DNA of 64,000 bases, taken from assembly GCF_001442615.1 (NCBI RefSeq), contig NZ_LMXN01000007.1, positions 62,001 to 126,000 of the forward strand. Direction: 5' to 3'. The translations under genes were made by a program, and so were the position numbers. The notes under the pieces are model-generated. The model was not told the origin of the DNA and did not search any database. It worked only from the letters and a program-made list of their open reading frames with translations. Source of the DNA: Algoriphagus resistens (GTDB taxonomy: Bacteria > Bacteroidota > Bacteroidia > Cytophagales > Cyclobacteriaceae). This document shows positions 9,482 through 20,400 of the stretch, piece by piece. Each line of letters begins with the position of its first letter. Within the stretch, counting starts at the first letter, position 1.

Positions 9482-12171
9482 TCTTCCGCCTGGGCTTTAG
9501 TTTGATACACTTCATGATTTGGGTTGCCTCCTGAAATCAGGTAAGCCATCAAATCCTTTAATTCCTCCGGGTTTAGTCTGTTGATCATACCTGGCATCAT
9601 TATAGAGATTTTGGAGTCTTTGACCAACGCCACATTACTTTTTTCCACTTTACGCAGCACTTCAGGAGAGAAAGGATTTTGGGAAACTGAATAGCTGGTT
9701 TCATCTTCATTGACTATTCTTCCCATCACGGAACTTCCGTCATTTAGCTCAAGTACACTTGCTACATATTGCTCAGATATCTCATCGCTAGGGTTGATGG
9801 TAGCCTCCAATATATCTTTTGGAGAGAAACGGGTTCCTAACTGAGTCAAATCAGGACCGATCATTCCACCTTCACCTCCCAGTGTATGACAAGACAAGCA
9901 TTGAGATGCCGCGAACATCGCTTTACCTCTGGCCAAATCTCTGCCACTTAGATTTACCATCAGTGAATCCGCCTCTTCCACTGTCCATCTTCTACCAGGA
10001 CCCTCCGGTTGAATATCTGAATTCACCAAATCATTTCCGTTTCCAGTAAGCAAGGCTGCCCCAGAAAGCTCATTGTATTTATCAAAATCACTCTTAGGAA
10101 CATGCGAAAGGGCCATTTTTCTAGCTCTGTCTATAAAACCAACATAACTACGGCCTCCTTTGTATTTGAAAGCATCTTGGATCCAGCTGAAGTATTTCTC
10201 ATACAGCTCAGGCGTCCATCCTGCTTCTGCTCCACCAAGGACTGTGGCAAGATAAGTCTGCTGGGCAGGCGGAACATTTGCAAGCATATTTGCAATATCC
10301 AATCCGTATTGAGGATTTCTCATGATCAAGTCTGAAGAAGAAGTAAACGTCTTCTGATAGTCAGGGTCATCCTTTGCATTATCCAGCAAAGCCAGCGTCT
10401 TCTCCACAGCATTTGGTGCATCCAAATAAACAAGTAGCACTGCCAAAGCACGGTCAAGGTTATTATTATTGGCGGGGAAATTAGCGTCTAAGTAAGCTAC
10501 CAGATCAGTTTTCAACGTACCTGACGGCTCTCCTTGTCTGGCAAGTATCAGCTCAAAAGCTCTCAATAAGTCTTGCTTTCCCTTTTCGTTGAGAGAACCA
10601 TAATCAATCCCCATCAATGCCTGGATCATAGGTGCTCCCTGACCTTTAGCCGAATGACGGGACAAGGCAATAATCGCTTGAGTCAAGGTCACAGGATCCT
10701 TTTCTGCCAAAGCTTTAGCTTTCCAGGTACTGACAGGCTGATGTTCCACCGCAATTCTGGCTGCATACTGTACATATCTATCACTGTTTTTCAGATTCTC
10801 CCAAGCCAGCTCAAGCCCAGAAGCCGGGGCCCCTGCTACATGGAGAGCCTCCAATTCTCTTCTCAACTTAGCTTCTGCCGGTAGATCAGCCATTTGCAGC
10901 GGCTTCTTATCAGCCTCTTTGACATCACCATCATAATACACTCGATAGACATCTGACTCCAATCTTCTGCCTCCGGTCATAAAGTACATAGCACCATCAG
11001 GCCCTATTACACCGTCGGTCAATGGAAGAGGAGAACCCGAAATAAACTCTTCGGCTTTGGCTTCATAAGTACCTCCTTTTGGAGTCAACGTCATGGAATA
11101 AATAATCCCAAAGCTCCAGTCAAATGCAAAAAGAGATGTTCTATACTTCTCCGGGAATTTTGCTTCTGTTCCAAACATCACATTTGTAGGTGATCCTTGC
11201 CCAATATTTAAAATCGCAGGTAAATTATCAGGATAATTTGGAGACCATTTTTGGTTACCTGTTCTCCAGCCATACTCACTTCCAGAAGTCACGTGACAGA
11301 TTCTCGTAGGTCTATACCAAGGCATACCAAAATCCCACTCCATATCTGAATCATACGTAAATAGATCACCCACTTCGTTGAATGCAATATCAAATGGATT
11401 TCTATATCCAGCAGATATCAGCTCCCAATGCTTGCCTTCAGGATCTATATTAGCCACCCATCCTCCTGGTGCCATCCTACTGTTTGCATGACCTCTAGGA
11501 TCTTTGATTTCCGGAAACAGGTTATCTTCCTGCCATACCTTTGGCAGCCGGTAAGCATCCATTTCAGGAACATCGGTGTGGTTTCCTGCTACAATATATA
11601 GTGACTGCCCATCCGGTGAAAGCTTAATACTATGTGGTCCATGCTCACCAGGCTGTCCGGTAAATCCCTTGATCTTGGTCACTGATTCGTACTGATCATC
11701 ACCATCAAGATCCTGGATTCGGTAAAGCCCCGTACTCTCTGCAAATTCCTCATTTCCGTGGTGGTTTACCATCACATAGATACTGTTGAATGCATACAGG
11801 AGCCCTTGCGCATATCCCATACCTACTTGTGGCTCTGCCACGTTCCCGATGATGAGTTTTTCTACTTTTGGAGTAATTGAATCAGCCCCTATCTCGGGGA
11901 TTTCCAATCTGTATAGAAATCCATATTGATCGGCGGTGATCAGTCGGTCTTTGTCATCGAAGGTCATAGCCACCCACGACCCCTCGTCGTTTTCTCCAGG
12001 ACTCAAGAGATGCTCTGCTACAAAACCGTCCGGAAGCTTGAGCTTGTCCAGCTTAGGGTTTCCGGTTAATTCCCGTTTGTTTTCATTTTTCTCCTCCGTA
12101 GTACAGGATACTGATACGAGTACAGCTGCAGAGAAAAGAAATAAATTTCTTATTGAATTTTTGAGGCGCAT
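9478..12171 (-). CDS. PVC-type heme-binding beta-propeller lipoprotein with C-terminal cytochrome c domain
   Basis: 897 residues from the ATG at 12171 (an ATG at 12195 adds 8). A lipobox (LVSVSC, Cys23) makes it a lipoprotein. Residues about 40-420 form a soluble-sugar-dehydrogenase-like propeller (LKLPDGFVAEHLLSPGEND, PHSIKLSPDGQSLYIVAGN, GWVANIDPEGKHWELISAG). Then come alpha-helical HEAT-like repeats (about 430-700), and a C-terminal cytochrome c domain with the heme motif CLSCH at 758-762 and a Met-rich late segment (MMPGMINRL). This is the arrangement of the Planctomycete/Verrucomicrobia-type CxxCH proteins. A role as an electron-accepting sugar dehydrogenase in the periplasm is plausible, because it overlaps the DUF1080 gene by 4 bp, but it is not proven. 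Confidence 0.88.
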   Translation of the reverse strand: MRLKNSIRNLFLFSAAVLVSVSCTTEEKNENKRELTGNPKLDKLKLPDGFVAEHLLSPGENDEGSWVAMTFDDKDRLITADQYGFLYRLEIPEIGADSITPKVEKLIIGNVAEPQVGMGYAQGLLYAFNSIYVMVNHHGNEEFAESTGLYRIQDLDGDDQYESVTKIKGFTGQPGEHGPHSIKLSPDGQSLYIVAGNHTDVPEMDAYRLPKVWQEDNLFPEIKDPRGHANSRMAPGGWVANIDPEGKHWELISAGYRNPFDIAFNEVGDLFTYDSDMEWDFGMPWYRPTRICHVTSGSEYGWRTGNQKWSPNYPDNLPAILNIGQGSPTNVMFGTEAKFPEKYRTSLFAFDWSFGIIYSMTLTPKGGTYEAKAEEFISGSPLPLTDGVIGPDGAMYFMTGGRRLESDVYRVYYDGDVKEADKKPLQMADLPAEAKLRRELEALHVAGAPASGLELAWENLKNSDRYVQYAARIAVEHQPVSTWKAKALAEKDPVTLTQAIIALSRHSAKGQGAPMIQALMGIDYGSLNEKGKQDLLRAFELILARQGEPSGTLKTDLVAYLDANFPANNNNLDRALAVLLVYLDAPNAVEKTLALLDNAKDDPDYQKTFTSSSDLIMRNPQYGLDIANMLANVPPAQQTYLATVLGGAEAGWTPELYEKYFSWIQDAFKYKGGRSYVGFIDRARKMALSHVPKSDFDKYNELSGAALLTGNGNDLVNSDIQPEGPGRRWTVEEADSLMVNLSGRDLARGKAMFAASQCLSCHTLGGEGGMIGPDLTQLGTRFSPKDILEATINPSDEISEQYVASVLELNDGSSVMGRIVNEDETSYSVSQNPFSPEVLRKVEKSNVALVKDSKISIMMPGMINRLNPEELKDLMAYLISGGNPNHEVYQTKAQAEE

Positions 12172-12300
12172 AGGGCTAATGTTAATGGATAGCAATAATT
12201 AGAATTTTAATTTGGTGATTAATTCTGCTATAATAAAACCACTCATGAAATATTATGTCTGCTTACAAAATGATTTACTGTAAGTCACCTTGGAATAAAT

Positions 12301-12348
12301 AACCACCCGACATCACAGCATTACCTAATACAGTGATGTCCGGTGGTT
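12301..12348 (-). terminator. hairpin between susD and the catabolic genes (leftward arm)
   Basis: aaccacccgacatcac (12301-12316) pairs with gtgatgtccggtggtt (12333-12348): 16 bp with one mismatch and a 16-nt loop. It starts 12 bp downstream of the susD stop on the minus strand. It probably lowers read-through from susC-susD into the cytochrome and catabolic genes, or protects the 3' end of the susCD transcript. Confidence 0.8.
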
Positions 12349-12360
12349 TTAATTTAATTA

Positions 12361-13869
12361 TTAGAAATAAGGACTCAGATCAGATTCAGCCGCAGGCAAT
12401 GCATAGAATTTATTGAGATTGGTAAATACATTTGATCTAGGCTTAGAGTTTTGATTTGGTGGATAATAGTAATCCAAAGGATTAGCTACAATCCGCTGAC
12501 CATAAGGAATTATGATTTCTTCGATTCTTCCTGTCCTTTGAATATCAAACCAGCGCTTGTTTTCAAAGGCAAGCTCCACCCTTCTTTCTTTGAATATCAA
12601 TTCACGCAAAGCATCCCCGCCTCCACTTACCGGGCCCAAGCCAGCTCTATCACGGACTTGGTTTAAATAAGTTAGCGCCTCCCCGTCTTTCCCTTGCTCA
12701 TTAAGTGCCTCAGCCATAAAAAGCAATACTTCAGAGTACCTATAGATTGGAAAGTTAGTACCGGTATTGTTATGTTGGGAGTGTTTCTTTGCGTATTTCT
12801 TGATATAAGGATATACTTTATCGTCACGGAAGCTATTGGAAAGAAATACATACCCAATAGAGGCGTCCTCTCGCTCGTCTCCATCTTCATAAGCTGCAAT
12901 AATATCAGGAGTAGGTATGTTATTTCCTTCACCATCCAAATCCTGGGGGTTACTCGTTCCAGTAATTTCTACCAACTCTTCTTTCAAAAGTGGCCTAGGA
13001 AGCATTTGATAGATAAAATTACCATTTAGCCCAGCTGCACCTTCCAGAAATTGCACTTCAAATACAGACTCCGCATTATTCTTGTTTCCTGCATTATCAG
13101 AAAAAGCCATGGCATAGTTAGGGATCAGGGAATATTCACCGCTGCTCACTACAGGTCTCAGCATAGCCTCTGCATCAGCCCATCGCTCCAGGTTGATATA
13201 CACATTTGCCAGAAGGGTTCGCGCCGCGCCAGAAGTTACCCTGCCAGGCTGCTGTTCGGATTTAGGAGGCAATAAAGGTACAGCAGCTTCTAAATCCGTT
13301 ACTATCTGAGCATAGACTTCTGCTTCTTCAGACAGCGGAAGTGCAGCTTCTTCACGGGTATTTACCGGAGTCAGGTGCAAAGGCACACTTCCAAAATACC
13401 TTGCTAACTCAAAGTAGGCGTACCCCCTGAGAAAGAGCGCCTGCCCTTTAATATTATCCTTTGATTCCTGATCAAATTCAACCTCATCAATCAGCGCAAG
13501 AATTTGATTGGTTCTCGCAATAATCAGGTAATCAAGTCTCCATTGCTGAAGCACGTTATCATTTGCGGTGACTCCATTTGATTCCACCACGGAGAAATCT
13601 GCAAGGTCCTCTTGTGGATCCACTGCACCAAAGAGCACATTCCTGCCATAATATGTATTGTCAGAGTGCATTTCAGCCAGTCTATAAGCCCGGTCATTGA
13701 CTATATTTCTCAACGGTGCATAGGCCGCATTTACAGCTTGTTCGAAGTCAGTTTCAGTTTTAAAGAAAGTAACTGAGGTCAATTGGGTCTCGGGAACAAT
13801 TGTCAGAAAATCATCACAGCTGGAAAGTCCCAAGCAGGCAGCTAGTAATACAATTATATATTTTTTCAT
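12361..13869 (-). CDS. SusD/RagB-family surface glycan-binding lipoprotein
   Basis: 502 residues. The signal ends in LGLSSC (Cys18) followed by DDFLTIVPE, a usual SusD start. TPR-type helices carry family segments: ALFLRGYAYFELARYFGSVPL, ALPLSEEAEVYAQIVTDLEAA, ARTLLANVYINLERWADAEAM, YRYSEVLLFMAEALNEQGKD and LNQVRDRAGL, ending in ERRVELAFENKRWFDIQRTG. It caps the SusC channel and binds the glycan at the cell surface. It lies 45 bp downstream of its susC partner and is followed by a hairpin. The ligand is unknown. Confidence 0.95.
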   Translation of the reverse strand: MKKYIIVLLAACLGLSSCDDFLTIVPETQLTSVTFFKTETDFEQAVNAAYAPLRNIVNDRAYRLAEMHSDNTYYGRNVLFGAVDPQEDLADFSVVESNGVTANDNVLQQWRLDYLIIARTNQILALIDEVEFDQESKDNIKGQALFLRGYAYFELARYFGSVPLHLTPVNTREEAALPLSEEAEVYAQIVTDLEAAVPLLPPKSEQQPGRVTSGAARTLLANVYINLERWADAEAMLRPVVSSGEYSLIPNYAMAFSDNAGNKNNAESVFEVQFLEGAAGLNGNFIYQMLPRPLLKEELVEITGTSNPQDLDGEGNNIPTPDIIAAYEDGDEREDASIGYVFLSNSFRDDKVYPYIKKYAKKHSQHNNTGTNFPIYRYSEVLLFMAEALNEQGKDGEALTYLNQVRDRAGLGPVSGGGDALRELIFKERRVELAFENKRWFDIQRTGRIEEIIIPYGQRIVANPLDYYYPPNQNSKPRSNVFTNLNKFYALPAAESDLSPYF

Positions 13870-13914
13870 TTTTTATACAGTTTGATTTGAATAGTTAGAT
13901 ACAATCAGGCAAAA

Positions 13915-16900
13915 TCAAAAGCTGATATTCGCTCCAAAAGTGATCGTACGTGGTACCGGATACCCTGACAAGTCAACTCCGGGACTCAGGTTGCCACCAT
14001 CTCCATTTCCATTGTTCTGCATACTGACTTCAGGATTTGATCCACCCCAATACTTGGTGAATACCCACATGTTCTGTCCGGAAGCGTAAAGTCTAAGCGA
14101 TTTGATGGTTTTCGGAAGATTATTGAACGTGTAGCCAACCGTTATATTTCTGATGGTCAAATAAGAAGCATCCCAAACGAAATTGCTATTGTTCCAATCA
14201 CGCTCTACCCCGGTGACATTACCACCACCAGTGGAGGTACCGAAGATTCCGTCCCCCGGATCCTCTGGAGATTTAAATCTCCGGGATACTTTCTCCACCA
14301 TATTGAATACCCCATCCAGATTCGCAGTGGAATAGAGGTGCCTCATATACAATTGATTTCCCTGGGATCCTGAAATCGCAACACTTGCGTCAAAACCTTT
14401 CCAGTTGAAATTATTGATCAAGCCATAGGTAAAATCCGGGAAGGGGTTACCGATAATGGTACGGTCATCATTATCACCGCCATAGGTGATCACACCATCT
14501 CCATTCACATCTTCCAGCTTGATACTACCTACAGTAGATCTACCAGGAATAATCGGCGAGCTTGCCAAATCCTCCTCGTTCATGTAGTTACCCAGTTTCC
14601 TCAACCCATAGAACTGACCAAAAGGCTGACCCACCTGGGTTATATGATAATCACCATAAACACGGTCAATTCCATCGGCCAATTCAAGTACCTTGTTTCG
14701 GTTAATCGATAAGTTGGCATTAGTAGTCCAGCGGAAGGAACCTGTAGTATTCACGGTATTTACAGAAAATTCATGTCCCCAGAAATGGATCTCCCCAATG
14801 TTATCGTTGTAATTAACAAAACCTGATTCTTGAGGAACCTGGACAGCATAAAGCAGGTTGGTGGTATTCTTGGTGTAAAAGTCATAGGTAAAAAGCACAC
14901 GGTCTTCCCAAAGTCCCAGTTCCAAACCCAGATCAAGCTGAGCCGTCGTTTCCCATCCTAAATTCCTATTGTTCAGCGTGGTGACCGCAGCCCCAGGCAC
15001 CACCGTTTCCCCGAAAACTGCATTGACAGTATTATTTACCAATGCGTAAGAAGTGTAATTACCGATGTTATTATTACCGGTCACACCATAACTTGCTCTT
15101 AGCTTCGCAAAGGAAACTGTAGAATTGGTATTCAGGAATCCTTCATCAGAAAGCACCCAGCCTATAGACGTAGATGGAAAAATCCCCCAACGGTTGTCCG
15201 CGCCAAACCGCGACGATCCATCACCTCGTACAGATGCTGTAAAGAGGTATTTGCCTTTGTAATTATACGTCAATCTAGAAAACAGAGAAGTCAATGACCA
15301 CTCACCCACGCCTGAGTTTGTACCTCCACGGTTTATATTGATAGCCCCCTGAATGGTGGGAATTCTATCATCAGCATAGGTATCCGCCTGAATTCTGGTA
15401 CTTTCATCACGGAATTTCTGGTTGGAGAAGCCTCCCAAAAGCTGGAAATTATGGTCTCCAATACTTTTGGTATACGTAGCGATATTCTCGTTTAGCCAAG
15501 ATAAACTTGAATAATGGTCTCGGATGGAGACAGCCACTGTCGGGATGGAGACGTTGATATTGGCGCTTGCTGTAGATGGGTTAAACCAGAAATACTTGGA
15601 ATTTCTGACTTCAGCATTGAATGTGGATTTCAGGGACAAACCTGGAATCGGCTTCCATTCCACATACGTGTTTGCCAACACATTCATCTGCTTGGTCTGG
15701 TTGGTGATTTCCTGTGCAGACCTCACCCAGTTAGGGTAGGCATAGATATTACCAGTACTGGCCGGAAGCTGATTAAATGAGGTCAATTCCCCGTTTTCCT
15801 CATAGATCGGCATAATCGGCCAGGTATGTAAGGCATTAAAAAGAATACCTGTTCCTCTAGTACCATCCGTTCTAGGGGTGTTGTCCACCACATAGTTTGG
15901 CGCCACGTTCACACCTATATTCACCTTATCAGAAATCTGGTAATCGGTATTCATTCTCAGAGAGAATCTCGAATAATCCGAATTTACAACTACTCCATCC
16001 TGATCAAAAACACCGGCAATAATTGCCGTATTGACTTTTTCTTTATTGGAAGTCACAGTGAGGTTATACGAGGAAATCGGAGCAGTCTGCAGCATGGCAT
16101 CGTACCAATCGTTTGAATTCCCTCTATACTGTGAAGGATTCTGGAAAACACTTGGTACTTCCTGCCCGGCAGCCTCATAATATTCATTTTTGAAGATGGC
16201 AAATTCCTCTGCATCCATCATTTCCAACCTACCATTTTCAGGCACTTTCTGGAATCCCGTATAGACATTTAGATTTACGTTTGTCTGACCGGCTTTTCCC
16301 TTTTTGGTAGTGATTAATATTACACCATTAGCAGCTCTGGAACCGTAAAGAGATGTAGATGCAGCATCTTTTAAAACCGTAATCTCTTGGATTTCATCTG
16401 GATTGATCGAATTGATATCTCCGGTGATAGGAAAACCATCCACAACATATAAAGGAGAACTACCTCCAGTCACAGATAACTGGCCCCTGATCCGTACATT
16501 CATCCCTTGTCCAGGCTTACCTGTCGTTTGGTTGATCTGCACGCCGGCAAGACGTCCTTGAAGCTTTTGAGCAACTGATGACACGGGCAAATCCTTAAGT
16601 TCAGTCTCATTTACGGACTGTACCGCCCCCGTCACTTCACGCTTGACTTGACTGCCGTAGCCTACCACAACTACCTCGGAAAGATCTGAAGTAGAATAAC
16701 CCAATGTAACTTGTATATTGGTAGCATCAGCCGTTACGGCCAATTCCTGGGTGGTGAATCCAATGAAGCTTACTACGAGCGTTTCGCCTACGGAAGCTTG
16801 GATTGAGAATGTACCATCGATATCGGTGACTGTTCCTTTTTGAGTTCCTTTTATAGAAACCAGTGCTCCCGGAACGGGTTCGTTGTCACCTTCCGACACG

Positions 16901-17016
16901 ACTGTTCCCTGTACTGTTATCGACTGTGCAAATGATGATGACACAGATACGATAAACAACGCCAATAAAAAACCTGTAACCCGGGCTTTTATTGATAAGT
17001 GATAATTGTTTAGCAT
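13915..17016 (-). CDS. SusC/RagA-family TonB-linked outer-membrane transporter (leftward)
   Basis: 1033 residues from the ATG at 17016. The frame is open to 17109, but the extra 31 residues precede a clear signal peptide (ending SSSFAQ), so 17016 is chosen. Next come a carboxypeptidase-regulatory-like domain (about 33-118, VPGALVSIKGTQKGTVTDIDG), the SusC signature EVVVVGYGSQ, a plug (LQGRLAGVQINQ, VRIRGQLS, YVVDGFPI, ITVLKDAASTSLYGSRAANG) and a 22-strand-type barrel ending in ITFGANISF. It imports sugars together with SusD. It is divergent from a second susC whose first 120 residues are very similar, so the two are probably paralogues. Expression likely depends on the CAGGA-repeat site at 17079-17096. 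Confidence 0.96.
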   Translation of the reverse strand: MLNNYHLSIKARVTGFLLALFIVSVSSSFAQSITVQGTVVSEGDNEPVPGALVSIKGTQKGTVTDIDGTFSIQASVGETLVVSFIGFTTQELAVTADATNIQVTLGYSTSDLSEVVVVGYGSQVKREVTGAVQSVNETELKDLPVSSVAQKLQGRLAGVQINQTTGKPGQGMNVRIRGQLSVTGGSSPLYVVDGFPITGDINSINPDEIQEITVLKDAASTSLYGSRAANGVILITTKKGKAGQTNVNLNVYTGFQKVPENGRLEMMDAEEFAIFKNEYYEAAGQEVPSVFQNPSQYRGNSNDWYDAMLQTAPISSYNLTVTSNKEKVNTAIIAGVFDQDGVVVNSDYSRFSLRMNTDYQISDKVNIGVNVAPNYVVDNTPRTDGTRGTGILFNALHTWPIMPIYEENGELTSFNQLPASTGNIYAYPNWVRSAQEITNQTKQMNVLANTYVEWKPIPGLSLKSTFNAEVRNSKYFWFNPSTASANINVSIPTVAVSIRDHYSSLSWLNENIATYTKSIGDHNFQLLGGFSNQKFRDESTRIQADTYADDRIPTIQGAININRGGTNSGVGEWSLTSLFSRLTYNYKGKYLFTASVRGDGSSRFGADNRWGIFPSTSIGWVLSDEGFLNTNSTVSFAKLRASYGVTGNNNIGNYTSYALVNNTVNAVFGETVVPGAAVTTLNNRNLGWETTAQLDLGLELGLWEDRVLFTYDFYTKNTTNLLYAVQVPQESGFVNYNDNIGEIHFWGHEFSVNTVNTTGSFRWTTNANLSINRNKVLELADGIDRVYGDYHITQVGQPFGQFYGLRKLGNYMNEEDLASSPIIPGRSTVGSIKLEDVNGDGVITYGGDNDDRTIIGNPFPDFTYGLINNFNWKGFDASVAISGSQGNQLYMRHLYSTANLDGVFNMVEKVSRRFKSPEDPGDGIFGTSTGGGNVTGVERDWNNSNFVWDASYLTIRNITVGYTFNNLPKTIKSLRLYASGQNMWVFTKYWGGSNPEVSMQNNGNGDGGNLSPGVDLSGYPVPRTITFGANISF

Positions 17017-17051
17017 AGAAATGGGTTTAATGTATTTGAATAAAATCTCAC

Positions 17052-17059
17052 ACAATAAA
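17052..17059 (-). promoter_or_regulatory. -7-like box for the leftward susC
   Basis: On the minus strand this reads TTTATTGT, a weak match to the Bacteroidota -7 element TAnnTTTG. It begins 19 nt after the end of the CAGGA operator copy at 17079-17096. The rightward susC has TAAATTGT at exactly the same distance from its own operator copy. Without a good -33 TTTG, an activator is probably needed. Confidence 0.5.
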
Positions 17060-17078
17060 GCAGTATAAACATCCTTTT

Positions 17079-17096
17079 CTATCCTGTAGCATCCTG
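17079..17096 (-). promoter_or_regulatory. double-CAGGA operator, copy A (upstream of leftward susC)
   Basis: On the minus strand: CAGGATGCTACAGGATAG. Two CAGGAT half-sites lie 10 bp apart (one helical turn) and point toward the leftward susC, 62 bp before its ATG. A third, weaker atcct lies at 17071 in the same 10-bp register. The shared consensus with copies B and C is CAGGAYnnnACAGGAYAG. Confidence 0.7.
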
Positions 17097-17138
17097 AATA
17101 ATACCACATTACATACCCTTATTTTTAATAAAATAAAT

Positions 17139-17156
17139 CAGGATAGCACAGGACAG
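17139..17156 (+). promoter_or_regulatory. double-CAGGA operator, copy B (central)
   Basis: CAGGATAGCACAGGACAG on the plus strand, half-sites 10 bp apart. It faces copy A in inverted orientation, 42 bp away. It lies far from either start codon, so it may serve as a distal or looping site for the same regulator. Confidence 0.65.
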
Positions 17157-17347
17157 TTTTATGAAATTATTTTATTAATAGAAATAAATAAAACATACAT
17201 ACATTCCATACAAACATATTTTAAACCACTCATAACACCTGCAATAAGAATATTTAACTAGATAAAAAGAAATAATACAATGAGAGTGGGGCTGGAAGAA
17301 AAAAAGATAAGACAATAGCAGTATACTTATATAAATCATCATTTCAA

Positions 17348-17365
17348 CAGGACTCAACAGGACAG
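17348..17365 (+). promoter_or_regulatory. double-CAGGA operator, copy C (upstream of rightward susC)
   Basis: CAGGACTCAACAGGACAG on the plus strand, half-sites 10 bp apart within a perfect tandem tcaacaggac repeat (17344-17363). It ends 50 bp before the ATG of the rightward susC and points toward it, mirroring copy A. Confidence 0.7.
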
Positions 17366-17384
17366 AGGGGGGGTTGGCAAGTTC

Positions 17385-17392
17385 TAAATTGT
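17385..17392 (+). promoter_or_regulatory. -7-like box for the rightward susC
   Basis: TAAATTGT, close to the Bacteroidota -7 consensus TAnnTTTG. It starts 19 nt after operator copy C, the same spacing as on the other arm. The ATG follows 23 nt after its end. Confidence 0.55.
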
Positions 17393-17415
17393 AACAACAA
17401 TAAACCTCACTACCC

Positions 17416-20400
17416 ATGCTAAAACACTATAACTATTTAAAGGAGTTACCTAAAACCTGTCTCCTATTGATTGCCTTTTTACTAATTGGATTTGGAGGAT
17501 ATGGCCAAACCACTTTATTGAAAGGAAAAGTAACCGAAGAAGGCTCCCAGGAACCCGTGCCCGGAGCATTGATAGTAGTCAAAGGCACACAACGGGGTAC
17601 CGTCACAGAAAATGATGGGACTTTCAGTATAGAAGCCAGTAACTCTGAGACTCTAGTGATCAGTTTCATTGGCTACACCACCCAGGAAATTCTGATAGAA
17701 GACATATCAGAAATGATGAATATTTCACTGAAAGTAGATGAGGCCGAGCTTGATGAAGTCGTGGTAATCGGATATGGAACCCAAAAGAAGTCAGATTTAA
17801 CCGGGGCTGTGGGCTCTGTAGGTGAAAAGGACTTGAAAGATAGACCTTCGGCTTCTCTTAGTCAAAATCTTTCGGGTAGAGTACAAGGGGTAAATGTATC
17901 GGTCAATTCAGGACGTCCTGGCGGACGGGCTAACATCCGTATCAGGGGCAACACCTCAGTGAGTATCGCCAACGATCCGCTATATGTCATCGATGGAGTA
18001 ATATTACATTCTGCGGGACTGGCAAATGGCAGCACACCGATTGACTACATCAACCCAAATGACATTGCTTCAATTGAAGTGCTGAAAGATGCCTCTGCTA
18101 CGGCAATATATGGTGCCCGTGGTGCAAACGGTGTAATCTTGGTAAGTACCAAGCGCGGCAGTAAGACCGGAGGGACAATTACCTACGATGGGAACTTCAG
18201 CATAGGAGTACTCCCGAAAAAAATCCCACTTTTGAATTCAGCAGAATTTTTAGCAACTGAAGATCTGGCATATCAGAATGCCCAAAAATACGACCCTAAT
18301 GGTTGGGCTAATGGGATATACAAAGATCCCAAACTAAAAAGAACAGACCCAAAGCTTTTTGACGAGAATGGCAATCCCCTTTACGATACAGATTGGCAAG
18401 ATGAATCATTTCAACAAGCTTTCACCCAAAACCACCAGCTGAGCTTTACCGGAGGAAATCAAGATGATAGCTATGGAGCATATTTAGGCTATAGGAATGA
18501 AGATGGCTTAATGAAAGAGTCTTGGATGAAAAGATTTTCAGGCAGGTTTGTCTTTGACAGCAAAATAAAGGATTGGGTAAAAGTAGGCGGAGGGCTAAGT
18601 TATAATGACCAGAAAGAAAGTCAGGTAGATCCCTTGGGAAACGGAGGTATAATTGCCATGCGACAGGTACTGGAAGCATTGCCGATAATTCCCGTAAGGT
18701 ATCCTGATGGAAATTGGGCCGGAAATGCAGACTACCCGGGAATGGAAGGCGGAAACAACCCCCTCCAAGTTGCAAAGGAGCGGGTTTATCTGGTAAATAC
18801 CCAAACTGTTCTGGGTAACATATATGCTAACTTCTACTTAGCGAAAGGACTTGAATTAAGATCAAATGTATCCGCTAACATCGTGAATCAACGAGTGGAT
18901 TACTATGGGGGAAGAAATCTGAATTACATATCAAAGAATCAGGGAGGGGATGCATCGATTTTCAATGACAGACTGAATTCCTGGCAATTCGAGAACTACC
19001 TCACCTATATTAAATCCTTCAATGAAACCCATGCGGTGAATGCAATGGTTGGCCTTTCCTGGCAACATGTGGATAGGTTCAATTCCACTGCTAGGGCACA
19101 GAATTTTCAGGATGATTATTTTATGTTCAACAACCTGGGTGCTGGCGCAAATGCTATACAACCTCAATCAGGCAATGTAGCTTATGGCCTCAATTCGTAC
19201 TTCACACGCTTGAACTACACATTAAAAGACAAATATTTATTCACCTTTACAGGCAGAGTAGATGGATCATCCAAATTTGGTGAAGCCAACCAATACGCCT
19301 TTTTTCCTTCTGCAGCTTTTGCGTGGAGAGCATCAGATGAAAATTTCCTGATAAACAGCCCGTTAATTTCAAATCTCAAATTCAGGTCCAGTATTGGCAT
19401 GACGGGGAACTCTGAAATCACCGCCTATCAGGCACTTGCGGGAATGGGAAACTATTCTGTAATATTCGACGATCAAAGGGAAATAGGAATTGGCATTAGC
19501 CGACTAGCCAATCCAGATCTCCGATGGGAGAAGACAACTCAAATTGATATCGGCGCCGAACTTGGCTTGTTCCAGAATCGCGTGATGTTTGAGTTTGATT
19601 TATACAGAAAAGTTACTGATGACATGCTTTTAAGTGCTCCTGTCCCTTCTAGTAGCGGTTATACCGTTGTGAGCCAGAATGTAGGGAGCATGGAAAACAA
19701 AGGGATTGAAATCGGCTTAAACACTGTCAATTTTGAGAATAACAATTTCTCCTGGAATACCACTTTCAACTTTTCCTATAATAAAAACGAGGTGATTGAA
19801 CTTGCCGGCGGCTCCGATATTTTCCTTGGTTCGACCATCGTCAGGAAAGGTGAATCAGTAGGATCCTTCTTCGGATTCGTGCATGAAGGCACTTGGAATA
19901 CAAGTGAGGAATCCACCGCGGCACAATACAACAAAAGACCAGGTGATATCAAGTATAAAGATGTAAATGAGGATGGAGTCATTAATGATTCAGACAGGGT
20001 AATCATCGGAAAAGGCATACCCGACGGCTTTGGTACATTTGCCAACACGTTTACTTTCAAAAATTTTGAATTGTTAGTAGACATCCAATACACCTACGGA
20101 AACGACGTGCTTTTTAGAAGTAAGCACTCGGCCGAGGATAGAACGGGTATAGCCAATAGTTTTAAGACAGTTTTAAATGCGTGGACACCAGAAAATCAGG
20201 AGACTAACATTGCCCAAATCCGTCCTCTTACTGCTGGGTATAATACAAACAATGATTCCGACCGTGTTCAGGATGGTTCATTTGTCAGGGGAAGAAATCT
20301 GATGCTTTCTTACAACTTCATGCCTCAAACGTTGGAAAAAATCAACGTATCAAGAATGAGAGCATACTTCTCAGTACAAAATTTCTTTCTCTCTACCAAT

